Below, in pieces: positions 1 through 8,500 of a stretch of 36,724 nt of DNA. This DNA is from CADEEV01 sp032127875 (GTDB taxonomy: Bacteria > Acidobacteriota > Vicinamibacteria > Fen-336). The stretch is taken from NCBI GenBank assembly GCA_032127875.1, contig JAQBHI010000141.1, forward strand, positions 1 through 36,724, written 5' to 3'. The notes under the pieces are model-generated. The model made no database searches, was not told where the DNA came from, and saw nothing but the letters and a program-made list of their open reading frames with translations. Both the position numbers and the translations under genes were made by a program. The number at the start of each line of letters is the position of its first letter. The stretch's first letter is position 1.

Positions 1-717
1 CTGCTCGAGACGCTCGCAGCCGAAGGCCTCGAGCGTCACGACATCGAAATGCGACAGCAGGGCGCGCCGCGCGGCCCTGGGCTCGAACTCACGAGCCTCC
101 AGCACGGCGCGGGGGACGCCGCCCTCGAGCCCGCGCGCGTCGGTCAGCCAGCCCGGCAGTTCGGCGCCCGCGGGGACCAGGATCTCGCGCGGTCGCGTGC
201 CGCCTATCTCGTCGCGCAGGCGTTCCCAGCAAGCGCTCCCAGCCCATTCGAGAGTCGAAAAGTCGCCGGTGGTGGCGTCGAGCCAGGCGGCGCCCAGCGA
301 GTCGGGCCCCGGGGCGAGCGCCAGGACGAAGGCGGCTTCGCCCGCCTCGAGGGACCCAGCGTCGAGCTGCGTACCCGGCGTGATGAGACGCACAACCTCG
401 CGCTTGACGACGCCCTTGGCGGTGCGCGGATCCTCCATCTGCTCGCACAGCGCGACGCGATGGCCCAGCTTGACCAGGCGCGAGACGTACAGCGCTGCGG
501 CGTGGTGGGGCACGCCGCACATCGGGATCGGCGCGCCGTCGCCGTCCTTGCCGCGCGAGGTCAGGGCGATCTCGAGCGCCTTCGAGGCCAGCTCAGCGTC
601 CTCGAAGAACAGCTCGTAGAAATCGCCCATGCGGAAGAAGAGCAGGGCCTCGGGGTGCTCCGCCTTCATGCGCAGGAACTGCTGCATGGCCGGCGTCTGC
701 GGAACCGCGACTGCCAT
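1..717 (-). CDS. mutS: DNA mismatch repair protein MutS, N-terminal part (runs off the left edge)
   Basis: MutS binds mispaired bases and small loops and starts methyl-independent or methyl-directed repair. Only the first 239 codons lie in the window; the gene continues past base 1. The N-terminal mismatch-binding domain is clear: a GDFYELF stretch carries the Phe-x-Glu mismatch-reading motif at Phe33 and Glu35, followed by the usual PMCGVPHHAA and CEQMEDP stretches of domain I. The chosen ATG (717-715) shares one base with the TGA stop of pfkA (719-717), so the two genes are translationally coupled. The ATPase and dimerisation regions cannot be seen here. Confidence 0.95.
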   Translation of the reverse strand, partial: MAVAVPQTPAMQQFLRMKAEHPEALLFFRMGDFYELFFEDAELASKALEIALTSRGKDGDGAPIPMCGVPHHAAALYVSRLVKLGHRVALCEQMEDPRTAKGVVKREVVRLITPGTQLDAGSLEAGEAAFVLALAPGPDSLGAAWLDATTGDFSTLEWAGSACWERLRDEIGGTRPREILVPAGAELPGWLTDARGLEGGVPRAVLEAREFEPRAARRALLSHFDVVTLEAFGCERLEQ

Positions 718-1736
718 CAGCCGAAGAATATCTCGGCTTCGGCGAACTGCTCGAGATCGACAGGCTTGGGGCCGGCGGTGGCTAGCTCGAGCGGCACTGG
801 CAGGACCCTCGTGCCCTGAAGTCCGACCATGTAACCAAACTGGCCGCGCAGGCACAGCTCGACGGCGTGGACGCCGAAGCGCGTGGCCAGGATTCGATCG
901 AAGGCGGTGGGCGAGCCGCCGCGTTGGATGTGGCCTAGCACGGTGACGCGCGTTTCGATGCCCAGCCGACTCGTGATTTCGGCCGCGATCCGGTAGCCGA
1001 CGCCCGTGCTGGTGCCCTGCCCCACGTCCGCGGGCAAGGGCTCGCCGGCGGGGGCGGCGCCTTCGGCCACCACCACGACCGAGAAGGCCCGACCGCGCTT
1101 GCGCCGCGATTCGAGCGCCGCGCACATGTCTTCGAGCCGATACGGCTTCTCCGGGATCAGGATCAGGTCGGCGCCCCCGGCGATGCCCCCTGCCATGGCG
1201 ATCCAGCCGCCGGTGTTGCCCATGACCTCGACGACCATCACGCGGTGGTGACTCTCGGCGGTCGAGTAAAGCCGATCGACCGCGTCGCACACGACGTTCA
1301 CGGCGGTGTCGAAGCCGAACGTGTAGTCGGTGCCACGCAGGTCATTGTCGATCGTCTTGGGCACGGCGACGAGGGGCACACCCAAGCGGGCATGAAGCTC
1401 GTGAGCCGCCTTGAGCGTCCCGTCGCCGCCGACCACGATCAGCGCGTCCAGGCCGAGCCGTTGGATGTTGCTGAGCACGCGCTGCTTGTCCTCGGCCGAG
1501 CGCAACGGGTTGACGCGCGAGGTACCCAGGATCGTGCCGCCCTTGGGAAGAATCCCGATCACGGAGAAGGCGGTCAGCGGCTCGACATCGCCCTCGATCA
1601 GGCCCAGAAAGCCGTTTCGGATGCCGATCACCTCCAGGCCGTCGCGCTCGGCGCGCCGGACTACGGCCCGGATCACCGCATTGAGGCCGGGGCAGTCCCC
1701 GCCGCCGGTCAGGATGCCGATCTTCTTTGCCGTCAA
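717..1736 (-). CDS. pfkA: 6-phosphofructokinase (PfkA family, group III type)
   Basis: Phosphorylates fructose 6-phosphate to fructose 1,6-bisphosphate in glycolysis. The protein has 339 residues, close to the family norm. Visible motifs are the N-terminal GGGDCPG nucleotide loop (11-17), GGDGT (103-107), PKTIDND (126-132) with the catalytic Asp130, and GHIQRGGSP near the C-terminus. Gly at the GGDGT position is typical of ATP users, while Lys127 in PKTIDND is typical of pyrophosphate enzymes and of the ATP-using group III enzymes of actinobacteria. ATP use is therefore likely but not certain. The start is a TTG with no clear Shine-Dalgarno; a TATACT box ends nine bases before it. The stop overlaps the mutS start. 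Confidence 0.93.
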   Translation of the reverse strand: MTAKKIGILTGGGDCPGLNAVIRAVVRRAERDGLEVIGIRNGFLGLIEGDVEPLTAFSVIGILPKGGTILGTSRVNPLRSAEDKQRVLSNIQRLGLDALIVVGGDGTLKAAHELHARLGVPLVAVPKTIDNDLRGTDYTFGFDTAVNVVCDAVDRLYSTAESHHRVMVVEVMGNTGGWIAMAGGIAGGADLILIPEKPYRLEDMCAALESRRKRGRAFSVVVVAEGAAPAGEPLPADVGQGTSTGVGYRIAAEITSRLGIETRVTVLGHIQRGGSPTAFDRILATRFGVHAVELCLRGQFGYMVGLQGTRVLPVPLELATAGPKPVDLEQFAEAEIFFG

Positions 1737-1744
1737 GGGGCGTT

Positions 1745-1754
1745 AAGTATACTT
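1745..1754. promoter_or_regulatory. Palindromic -10 box shared by divergent pfkA and tsaB promoters
   Basis: The 42-bp gap between the divergent pfkA and tsaB genes contains the perfect palindrome AAGTATACTT. It reads TATACT on both strands (1748-1753 plus; 1751-1746 minus), a five-of-six match to the sigma-70 -10 box. On the plus strand a partial -35 (TTGCCG, 1727-1732) sits 15 bp upstream. No good -35 is seen for the minus strand. On that strand the box ends nine bases before the TTG start of pfkA, which would give an almost leaderless message. Confidence 0.4.
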
Positions 1755-1778
1755 CCGACGGGACGTACTGGAGGCCCG

Positions 1779-2441
1779 GTGCACATCCTGGCAGTGGACA
1801 CGACGACGACGAACGGAAGTGTGGCGGTCGCCCGGGACAGCCTGGTGATTGGCGAGAGACGCGTCGACAGCGGGCGGAGTTACTCGGTGATCCTGCTGCC
1901 CGCGGTCACGGTGCTGCTGGCGGATCTTGGGTTGGAGGTCCATGACCTCGACGCCTACGCTGTCACGGCGGGTCCCGGTTCTTTCACCGGGCTCCGGATC
2001 GGCATCAGCACGGTGCAGGGTCTGTCGCTCGGCTCCTGCCGACCCTGCCTCGGGGTCTCGGCCCTCGATGTGCAGGCCTCCCGGATCGTGGGAGAGTCGC
2101 ACACGCTCGTGACCCTGATGAACGCTTACCGCAGCGAGGTCTACGCCGGCGTCTACGATGCGACCGGCGAGCCCAGCGCCCCACCTGCGGTTCAGGCGAT
2201 TGAGGCGGTTCTGGACCGCGTCCCGGCGGGGGCCGCCTTTACCGGCGATGCCGTCGCCGGCGCTCGCGAGAAAATCGAGGGGCTGTGCCCGGGGGCGCGC
2301 TTTCCGGAGCGTAGCGCAGCCCTGGCAGGACCCCTGGCGGTGCTCGCGAGCGCCCGACTCGCCTCCGGAGCCGGCGGTCCTGCCGACGGGCTGCGACCGT
2401 TCTACCTGCGCGAGCCGCAGTTCCGCAGGTCCGCTGAGTGA
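1779..2441 (+). CDS. tsaB: tRNA threonylcarbamoyladenosine (t6A37) biosynthesis protein TsaB
   Basis: TsaB is the scaffold paralogue of TsaD in the complex that adds t6A to position 37 of ANN-decoding tRNAs. The protein has 220 residues. It opens with the ASKHA-type strand HILAVDTTTTNGSVAV and carries the family signature TAGPGSFTGLRIG at about 63-75. The reading frame stays open far upstream inside pfkA antisense, but the homology begins at the GTG at 1779. A GGAGG at 1770-1774 precedes that GTG with short spacing, so it is taken as the start. It overlaps rimI by four bases (GTGA), and the tsaB-rimI pairing is common in bacteria. Confidence 0.93.
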   Translation: MHILAVDTTTTNGSVAVARDSLVIGERRVDSGRSYSVILLPAVTVLLADLGLEVHDLDAYAVTAGPGSFTGLRIGISTVQGLSLGSCRPCLGVSALDVQASRIVGESHTLVTLMNAYRSEVYAGVYDATGEPSAPPAVQAIEAVLDRVPAGAAFTGDAVAGAREKIEGLCPGARFPERSAALAGPLAVLASARLASGAGGPADGLRPFYLREPQFRRSAE

Positions 2442-2923
2442 ACACGCCGCTGGTCCTGGTGGAGGCTGGAGAAGGCGACGCCGAGGCGCTCTCGGAACTG
2501 GAGCGCCGCTGCCAGAGCCATCCCTGGACGGTACGTCACTTCGCCGACGCCCTTGCAGACCGGGAGACGCTGCGGGTGTTCGTGCTACGGCGACCCCACG
2601 CGGCCTGGGAAGTCGGTAGGGGCATCGTCGGGTATTGCGTCCTCCAGATTGCGGCAGGGGAGATGCACGTCCACAACCTCGCCATCGACCCCGACTCCCG
2701 GCGCGAGGGGCTCGGTCGCTGGCTGCTGCGGGAGGCGCTCGCCTGGGGCGCCGCGACTGGGACGGAGGAGGTTTTTCTGGAAGTTCGCCAAAGCAACTGG
2801 GCAGCGCTCGCGCTGTACCGTAGCGCCGGATTCCAGGCGGTTTCGGTGCGCCGGGGCTACTACGACCGCCCGCGGGAGGACGCGCTCATCCTGCGCCGAA
2901 ACCGGCCCCCCCAGAATCCTTGA
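2438..2923 (+). CDS. rimI: Ribosomal protein S18 alanine N-acetyltransferase RimI (GNAT family)
   Basis: RimI acetylates the N-terminal alanine of ribosomal protein S18 using acetyl-CoA. The 161-residue protein is a single GNAT domain. The acetyl-CoA loop RREGLG lies at 88-93. The RimI-type stretch FLEVRQSN...ALYRSAGF gives the expected acid-base pair, Glu115 and Tyr127, with the same spacing of 12 as in the Escherichia coli enzyme. The GTG start overlaps the tsaB stop, so translation is coupled. A general GNAT enzyme is the alternative, but context and motifs favour RimI. Confidence 0.9.
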   Translation: MNTPLVLVEAGEGDAEALSELERRCQSHPWTVRHFADALADRETLRVFVLRRPHAAWEVGRGIVGYCVLQIAAGEMHVHNLAIDPDSRREGLGRWLLREALAWGAATGTEEVFLEVRQSNWAALALYRSAGFQAVSVRRGYYDRPREDALILRRNRPPQNP

Positions 2924-3025
2924 AATCCTCAGGGCTGCGTGCTAACTTTCGGCGCAGCGGAAGATGTCAGGTTCCTGTTTCCACGTTCGGTCCCATGACC
3001 CCAACATTCGAAACGGGAGGTGGCG

Positions 3026-3256
3026 ATGCCCCAGAGCCAGGATTTTCTGAGGGAGAGTCTATTGGCCCAGAACGAGGAGTATCGTGTTCTGGACCGTGAG
3101 CACCGGGAATTCGAGACGCGCCTGTCGATGCTGACGGACAAGGTCGTGCTGAACGAGGACGAGCAGGTCGAGGAGACTACGCTCAAGAAGAAGAAGCTCC
3201 AGGTCAAGGACCGCATGGAGGCGATCGCGCGCCAGGCGCGGCCCCCGAACGCCTGA
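3026..3256 (+). CDS. DUF465/YdcH-type small coiled-coil protein
   Basis: A 76-residue, highly charged helical protein. The middle (HREFE..L..L, then LNEDEQVEETTLKKKKLQVKD) matches the DUF465/YdcH pattern of a short antiparallel coiled coil: a first helix, a turn around a conserved acidic E-D-E, and a Lys-rich second helix. The family has no settled function. An in-frame GTG at 3020 is possible, but GGGAGG at 3015-3020 stands five bases before the ATG at 3026, so that ATG is chosen. The gene follows rimI after about 100 bp and precedes a hairpin that may end the transcript. Confidence 0.85.
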   Translation: MPQSQDFLRESLLAQNEEYRVLDREHREFETRLSMLTDKVVLNEDEQVEETTLKKKKLQVKDRMEAIARQARPPNA

Positions 3257-3267
3257 GCTTAGACACG

Positions 3268-3281
3268 AACGATCGATCGTT
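3268..3281. repeat. 14-bp perfect palindrome AACGATCGATCGTT
   Basis: A perfect dyad centred between 3274 and 3275, 11 bp after the DUF465 gene and about 85 bp before psd. It could be an operator or a dispersed site; nothing in the window shows which. No second copy was noticed here. Confidence 0.5.
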
Positions 3282-3287
3282 TCGCCT

Positions 3288-3328
3288 GGCGGAGGACCCA
3301 CGAATCGACTCGGGTTCTCCGCCATTTT
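3288..3328 (+). terminator. Hairpin with short T-run, candidate intrinsic terminator before psd
   Basis: The arms GGCGGAGGACCC (3288-3299) and GGGTTCTCCGCC (3312-3323) pair over 12 positions with one G-U, around a 12-base loop, and are followed by ATTTT (3324-3328). The shape suits a weak Rho-independent terminator for tsaB-rimI-DUF465. The T-run is only four bases, so it could instead be a leader structure for psd. Confidence 0.5.
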
Positions 3329-3364
3329 GGGCGCCAGGGCGCTCGCCGGGAAAGACCTCAGCAG

Positions 3365-3991
3365 ATGTCCATCGCGCGTGAGGGCTGGGCGTATGTCCTG
3401 ACGCTGATCGGCGCCGGAGGGCTGCTGCTCGCCTTCCATTTCCCCGTCGCGGGCGGCGCGCTCGTGGCCCTGGGCCTGTTCACCGCGTTTTTCTTCCGCG
3501 ATCCCGAACGTGTGATTCCGGCGGACGCAGGGCTCGTCGTTTCACCTGCCGACGGTCGCGTCGTGAAGGTGGCGGCGGCGGGGGCGGAGCATCCGCTCGG
3601 CCCGGGCGCCACGCAGATTTCGATCTTCCTCTCGATTTTCAACGTGCACGTCAACCGCGCACCGATCGCGGGCCGAGTCGAGAAGGTCGAATACCAGCCT
3701 GGCGAGTTTCTGCCAGCCTTCGATGACAAAGCCTCGCTGCGCAACGAGCAGAACGTGGTCACGCTCGAGGACGGCCAGACGCGACTGCTTTTCAAACAGA
3801 TTGCCGGGCTGATCGCTCGTCGCATCGTCTTTCGCAAACGCCCCGGGGACAGCGTGCTGCGTGGAGAGCGCGTGGGGCTGATCAAGTTCGGAAGCCGGGT
3901 CGACGTGTTCCTGCCGCGCGGGATCGAGGTTGCAGTCGCGGTAGGCGAGCGCGTCGCGGGCGGCTCGTCGGTGATCGGGCGGCGCCCATGA
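3365..3991 (+). CDS. psd: Phosphatidylserine decarboxylase proenzyme, short form
   Basis: Decarboxylates phosphatidylserine to phosphatidylethanolamine at the inner membrane. The 208-residue protein is the short, bacterial/archaetidylserine-like form. A hydrophobic N-terminus (about 9-45) should anchor it. The body contains SPADGRVV, then a FNVHVNRAP stretch that is strongly conserved in the family. Self-cleavage between Gly176 and Ser177 in the KFGSR motif would give alpha and beta chains, with Ser177 becoming the pyruvoyl group. The ATG of pssA overlaps its stop by four bases, placing consecutive enzymes of one pathway in one operon. Confidence 0.95.
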   Translation: MSIAREGWAYVLTLIGAGGLLLAFHFPVAGGALVALGLFTAFFFRDPERVIPADAGLVVSPADGRVVKVAAAGAEHPLGPGATQISIFLSIFNVHVNRAPIAGRVEKVEYQPGEFLPAFDDKASLRNEQNVVTLEDGQTRLLFKQIAGLIARRIVFRKRPGDSVLRGERVGLIKFGSRVDVFLPRGIEVAVAVGERVAGGSSVIGRRP

Positions 3992-4761
3992 AGGAAGCCG
4001 GGCGGCCGAGGGGAATCCGCCGTGGCGCGGCCATCCTCCCGATGCTGTTCACGACCGGCAATATCTTTCTCGGCTTCTGGGCGATCGTGAAGGCGTTCCA
4101 GGGCCGGTATGCCGAGGCGGCGCCGCTAATCATCTGGGCCGGCGTCTTCGACATGCTCGACGGACGCATCGCGCGCATGACCGGGACAACGAGCGAGTTC
4201 GGCGCCCAGCTCGACAGCATCGCCGACGTCGTCTCCTTCGGCGTGTCGCCCGCAGTGCTGGCTTTCGCCTGGGCCTTCGGCACGGTGCCACGGGCCGGCT
4301 GGCTGGCCGCCTTCCTGTTCGTGATGTGCGGGTCCTTCCGCCTGGCGCGCTTCAACGTGCAGCGTTCCTCGGGCGACGGGCGCTACTTCGTGGGGCTGCC
4401 GATTCCCGCCGCAGCCGCGCAAGTGGCAGTCGTGGTGATGGCGATGCCGACGCCGATCGACGAGCGACTGGTGGCGACCCTGGCGCTGGGCGCCATGATC
4501 GCTCTGGCTTCGCTGATGGTCAGCACCTTCCGCTACCGTTCGTTCAAGGGTGTCGACCTGCGCAGCCGCCGCAGCTACGTGAGCCTGCTCGGCATCGCGG
4601 TGGCGCTGGCAGTGCTGTTCCTGCAAATCGAGGCGGTGCTGCTGGTCGTCGCCACCAGCTACGTGCTCTCCGGGCCTTCGGCACACCTGGTGTCGCTGCT
4701 GCGGCGGCGTGGCGCGCAAACCCCGCCTGTCCCCTCCGAACCGACGCCGCGCAGTCTGTGA
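3988..4761 (+). CDS. pssA: CDP-diacylglycerol--serine O-phosphatidyltransferase
   Basis: Makes phosphatidylserine from CDP-diacylglycerol and serine, the step before psd. The 257-residue protein is an integral membrane CDP-alcohol phosphatidyltransferase with several hydrophobic helices. The catalytic signature D-x2-DG-x2-AR-x8-G-x3-D-x3-D can be read from about 50 to 77 (MLDGRIAR ... EFGAQLDSIAD). The start ATG at 3988 lies in an ATGA overlap with the psd stop, and its own TGA overlaps the GTG of the downstream Nudix gene. The order serine-transferase after decarboxylase is common in proteobacteria. Confidence 0.95.
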   Translation: MKEAGRPRGIRRGAAILPMLFTTGNIFLGFWAIVKAFQGRYAEAAPLIIWAGVFDMLDGRIARMTGTTSEFGAQLDSIADVVSFGVSPAVLAFAWAFGTVPRAGWLAAFLFVMCGSFRLARFNVQRSSGDGRYFVGLPIPAAAAQVAVVVMAMPTPIDERLVATLALGAMIALASLMVSTFRYRSFKGVDLRSRRSYVSLLGIAVALAVLFLQIEAVLLVVATSYVLSGPSAHLVSLLRRRGAQTPPVPSEPTPRSL

Positions 4762-5216
4762 GAGGCGCCGGCCCTGCGCTCGGCGTCGGGGCTGTCGTGG
4801 TTCACGAGGGGCGGATTCTCCTGATAAAGCGCCGTAAGGCGCCGCTGCGGGGTCGCTGGGTGGTTCCCGGTGGGACCGTCGAACTGGGCGAGACGCTCGA
4901 GCAGGCAGTGGTTCGGGAGCTCCGCGAAGAGACCGGGCTCGCGGTGCGGCCGCTAGCTCTGCTCGGCGTGTTCGACCGTATCCTCCGCGAAGCCGGTGAG
5001 GTTCGCTACCACTACGTGATTGTCGACTATTGGTGCGAGCGGTTGGCGGGGACGCTGCGGGCGCGCGACGACGCCTTGGAGGCCGCCTTCGTGGCGCCTG
5101 GGGAGCTGACGGGCTTCGCCCTGCCGCCCAAGGCCCTGGAGGTCGTCCTGGATGGCCTGCGGCGCGCAGGGGTCCCCTGGCCGGACCCATTGCCAAGCCC
5201 TGGTCCCGAGGCGTAG
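4758..5216 (+). CDS. Nudix hydrolase (ADP-ribose pyrophosphatase-like)
   Basis: A 152-residue Nudix domain protein. Nudix enzymes hydrolyse a nucleoside diphosphate linked to another moiety. The complete Nudix box G-x5-E-x7-RE-U-x-EE-x-G-U is present, ending in VVRELREETGL, so the Mg-binding residues are intact. It starts VGAVVVHEGRILLIKRR, typical of the ADP-ribose/MutT-like branch; the substrate cannot be told from sequence. The frame is open far upstream in pssA antisense space, but the GTG at 4758 in a GTGA overlap with the pssA stop is the sensible start. The coupling to phospholipid genes may be only operonic. Confidence 0.9.
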   Translation: MRGAGPALGVGAVVVHEGRILLIKRRKAPLRGRWVVPGGTVELGETLEQAVVRELREETGLAVRPLALLGVFDRILREAGEVRYHYVIVDYWCERLAGTLRARDDALEAAFVAPGELTGFALPPKALEVVLDGLRRAGVPWPDPLPSPGPEA

Positions 5217-5271
5217 GATGTTAAAGCTACATCTCAGATAAGGGCGTCTAAGTTTCGAAGCGGAGGGGAGA

Positions 5272-5535
5272 ATGAGGGCTAGATCCCTGGTGGGAGCTTT
5301 GCTGCTCCTGATAGTCGCGGCTCCGGCGCAGGCGGGCTGGAACAGCTGGTTCAAGTCGGGCTGGATGGCGCCCGAGCCGGTGCACCTGATCCGCGGCGGC
5401 TTCCACAAGAGCGACTCGGCCGGGAAACAGGTGCTGCGTTCGCCGAAGGAGTTCAAAGATCCGCAGCGCGGCAGTGTCGCGAAGCAGATCTTCAAGCACC
5501 CGAACCGGCCCTTACCGAGCCGCCTGAAGAACTAG
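5272..5535 (+). CDS. Small exported protein of unknown function
   Basis: An 87-residue protein that I do not recognise. It has a clear signal peptide (charged RAR, hydrophobic core, cleavage likely after AQA at residue 21). The mature part is short, basic and Trp/Phe-rich at its start, and rich in Lys, Pro and Ser later. It has no cysteines, so it is not a lipoprotein. GGAGGGGAG at 5262-5270 is a strong ribosome site just before the ATG. It is convergent with the kinase gene, and both genes use the same CTAG for their stop codons, so there is no room for a separate terminator. Confidence 0.75.
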   Translation: MRARSLVGALLLLIVAAPAQAGWNSWFKSGWMAPEPVHLIRGGFHKSDSAGKQVLRSPKEFKDPQRGSVAKQIFKHPNRPLPSRLKN

Positions 5536-8500
5536 CTGGGCCGGACGGGCCCTTCGGGGAGCCAGAGTCTCGCCCGCGTCCGACCCGGCTCGCCTTCGAG
5601 GCTCGCCCCGCCTCCGTGGTCCTGCGCGATCTTGCGCACCAGCGCGAGGCCAAGGCCGCTGCCACCTGTCTTGGTCGAGAAGAAGGGCTCGAAGGCGCGC
5701 GCGCGTACCTCCGGGTCCGGCCCCGGACCCGAATCCACGACCTCGACGAACGCGCGGCCGGGCTCGGCCGCCACTCTCACCTCGATCGCGCCGCGCTCGC
5801 CGACGGCCTGCAGCGCGTTCTCGATCAGGTTGACTACGGCCCGTTCCAGCAGCCGGCGGTCGCCGACGACGCCAGGCACGACGCGCAGGTCGAGGCGCAG
5901 CGAGACCTGCGGAGGGAGCACCCCATGGTACGGCCCCACGGCGCTGCGCACCAGGCTCGCCAGGTCCAAGGGGGCCGCTTCGGGCGTCGCAGGGCGCGCG
6001 AAGGAGGAGAACTCCGTGACGATCTCGCGCAGGCTGCGCACCTGCTTCAGGATCGTTTCGGTGCAGGCCTCGAAGACCTGGTCCAAATCGGAGCGACGAT
6101 CGGCGTAGACGCGCCTCAAGTGCTCAGTTGCCAGCTGAATGGGTGTCAGGGGATTCTTCACCTCGTGCGCCACCTGCCGCGCCATCTCGGCCCAGGCTGC
6201 GACCCGGCTGACGCGTTCGAGGTCGCGCCTCTGCCGCTCGAGGTCGCCGGCCATCTGGTTGAAGGAATCGACGAGGGTCAGGAATTCGTCCCGGTTGGAG
6301 GTGGTGACCCGGGCCCGCAGGTCTCCGGAGGCCACTCGCCGCGTGGCCTCTGTGAGGTCGTGCAGCGGCTCGGAGATGCGGCGCGCAACCCCGAGAGCCA
6401 AGAGCGCCGCAGCCGAGAGGAACAGCATCGAGGCGAGCCGGATCGAGCGGTCGAGGTCGTCGAGCACGGCCTGCACCTCGCGCTCGCGCAAGGCGAGCGG
6501 GATGGACAGGATCGCGGGGCGGTCGCCCGAGAGCGAAACGGGCACCGAGACCACCCGATAGCTCAGCCCGCCGATGCGCTCGGTGCGCAGCGCGGATGGC
6601 GCACCCTCGAGAACGAGCTCCCGGAACACGGTTCCGGAGACGCGATCCGGGAGCAGCCCCGAGGCGTACAGCTCGCGCTTGCTGGAGGCGGTGAGACGGC
6701 CACCCTCGAACACGTCGAGGTCGTTGCGGATCAGGCTCGAGACCCACACCAGGGCGGCATCGGTCACCGGCTCGTGCCCCGGAGATTCGCCGCGCTGGAA
6801 GAAAGCGAAGTCCTCGACTGCCTTCTTCGCGACTGCCGCCAGGTCCAGGGCCTGGTCCTCCGCCTCACGCTTGAGTCGCTCGGCCACGAAACCGCGCACC
6901 ACGGTGTTCAGCACGATCACGGGCAAGAACGCGGCGGCGCTGAAGGCGACGAACAGCCGCAGCGTGAAGCGCGATCGGACGCTGCGCAGCAGCTCCGAGA
7001 GGGAGAAGCTGGGGCAACGCAGCAGCGATCGGGTCAGCAGCACGACGCCCGCCACTGACAAGACCAGCAGCAGGCCCGCGGAGACGGCCTCCAGCAGGTC
7101 GGCCACGAGCAGGGCGGCGCCGCGCGTTTCCTGGCAAAGAGCGAAGATCGTCGCGCCGTCCGAGAACAGGAACGCGGCCCGTGGCGTTCCACCCACGGGC
7201 AAGCGCGTCCACACTCCTGCGGGCCGCTCGAGGACGCGCGCCGCCAGGGCCGGATCCAGCGCAGGCGGGCGGTCGGCGCTGCTGAAGAGCAGGGCGCGCT
7301 CGCGGCTCCAGGCGATCAGTTCGACCGGACGCTCGTGCGCCGGAGCGGGCGTTGTCCGAAGCAGGATGGAATATGGGTCGCGGCTGGCGGCCGGGGGAAG
7401 CGCCAGCAGATCGTCCGCGACGTACAAGTGTACGGCGCCGTGGACTTCGCCGTGATAGCTGAGGCGGCGGCGGGCGTGAAGCGCGAAACGTTCGGCGCTG
7501 GCGAGGGGAAGGCGCTCCCGGGTCACTTCCCAGTCGTCGAGGGGCGGCAGCAACGTGGCCGTCGGCGGCGCCGGCATGCCGATCGCAAAGCGGCTCACCA
7601 CGTTGCCGGAGGCGTCCTGGAGCTCGATCGCGGACGGCAGCCCGGAGCGGGTCAGCTCGGTTTCCGACCAGACCGAGAAGGCGAGCTCCTCGAGCAGTGG
7701 CGGGTGCGGATGTGCGGTGCTTTCCTCGAGAAGCGAGAGCTGGTCCACTCGATGTCGCGCGGCGCCCAGCACGTAACGACGCCACTCCGGCTGGCCCAGC
7801 AGCAGTGGCGCCTGGGAGCTTTCGATCTCCCTGGCAGCGCTACGGTAGGTGAAGTGGGCCAGGCTGGCGCCGAGCAGGGCCGAAAGGCCCGCCGTCGCTC
7901 CGAGGAGCAATGCGGCCAGGCTGGAAAGGCTAGCCGTCGAGACGCTCTGGTTTCGCGACTCCCGCGCCAGCAGGGCCGCGAGGAGGAGCCACAGGACGGC
8001 CGGGAGGACCGGGATCACCACGCCAGGCGAAGACAGCAACAGGCAGCCAGCGGCTGCGATCAGGGCGATACGTGCCACGCGCCAGACCAGGCTGAGGGCG
8101 GAGGCGTCGCGGGTCGTCAAAACGAGCAGGCTAGCGACGAGAGTGGCGCCGGCGCTGAATCCCAGCAGCAGGCCGGACTGAGCGACGATCAGCAGCAGGC
8201 TCCCAGGCGCCGGTGAGAACGCCTCGAGCGCAAGAGCTGAATTGGCGCAGGCGTCCGCGAGCAGCGCGAAGCTTCCCAGCAGGGCCGTGGCGGACAGGAT
8301 GTCGGCGGCGAGCGCCGTGAGGCGGCTGCCGGCGCTGCGCATGCGCAGGGCGCGTCGCAGCAACAGGAGGGCGAGGCAGAAGGCCCAGAGTCCGCTGAAA
8401 AGCAGGTCGAGGGGGCTGCGTAGCAGTGGGCCCAGGGCGGCCGAGGCATACGCCGCGGGGGAAAGCAGGGGGGAGTGGGGCGAGGGCAGCGGAGGCCCGA

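Noticed and set aside
1245..1778. Upstream extension of the tsaB reading frame
   Set aside because: It is antisense to pfkA and has no homology; TsaB similarity begins at the GTG at 1779.
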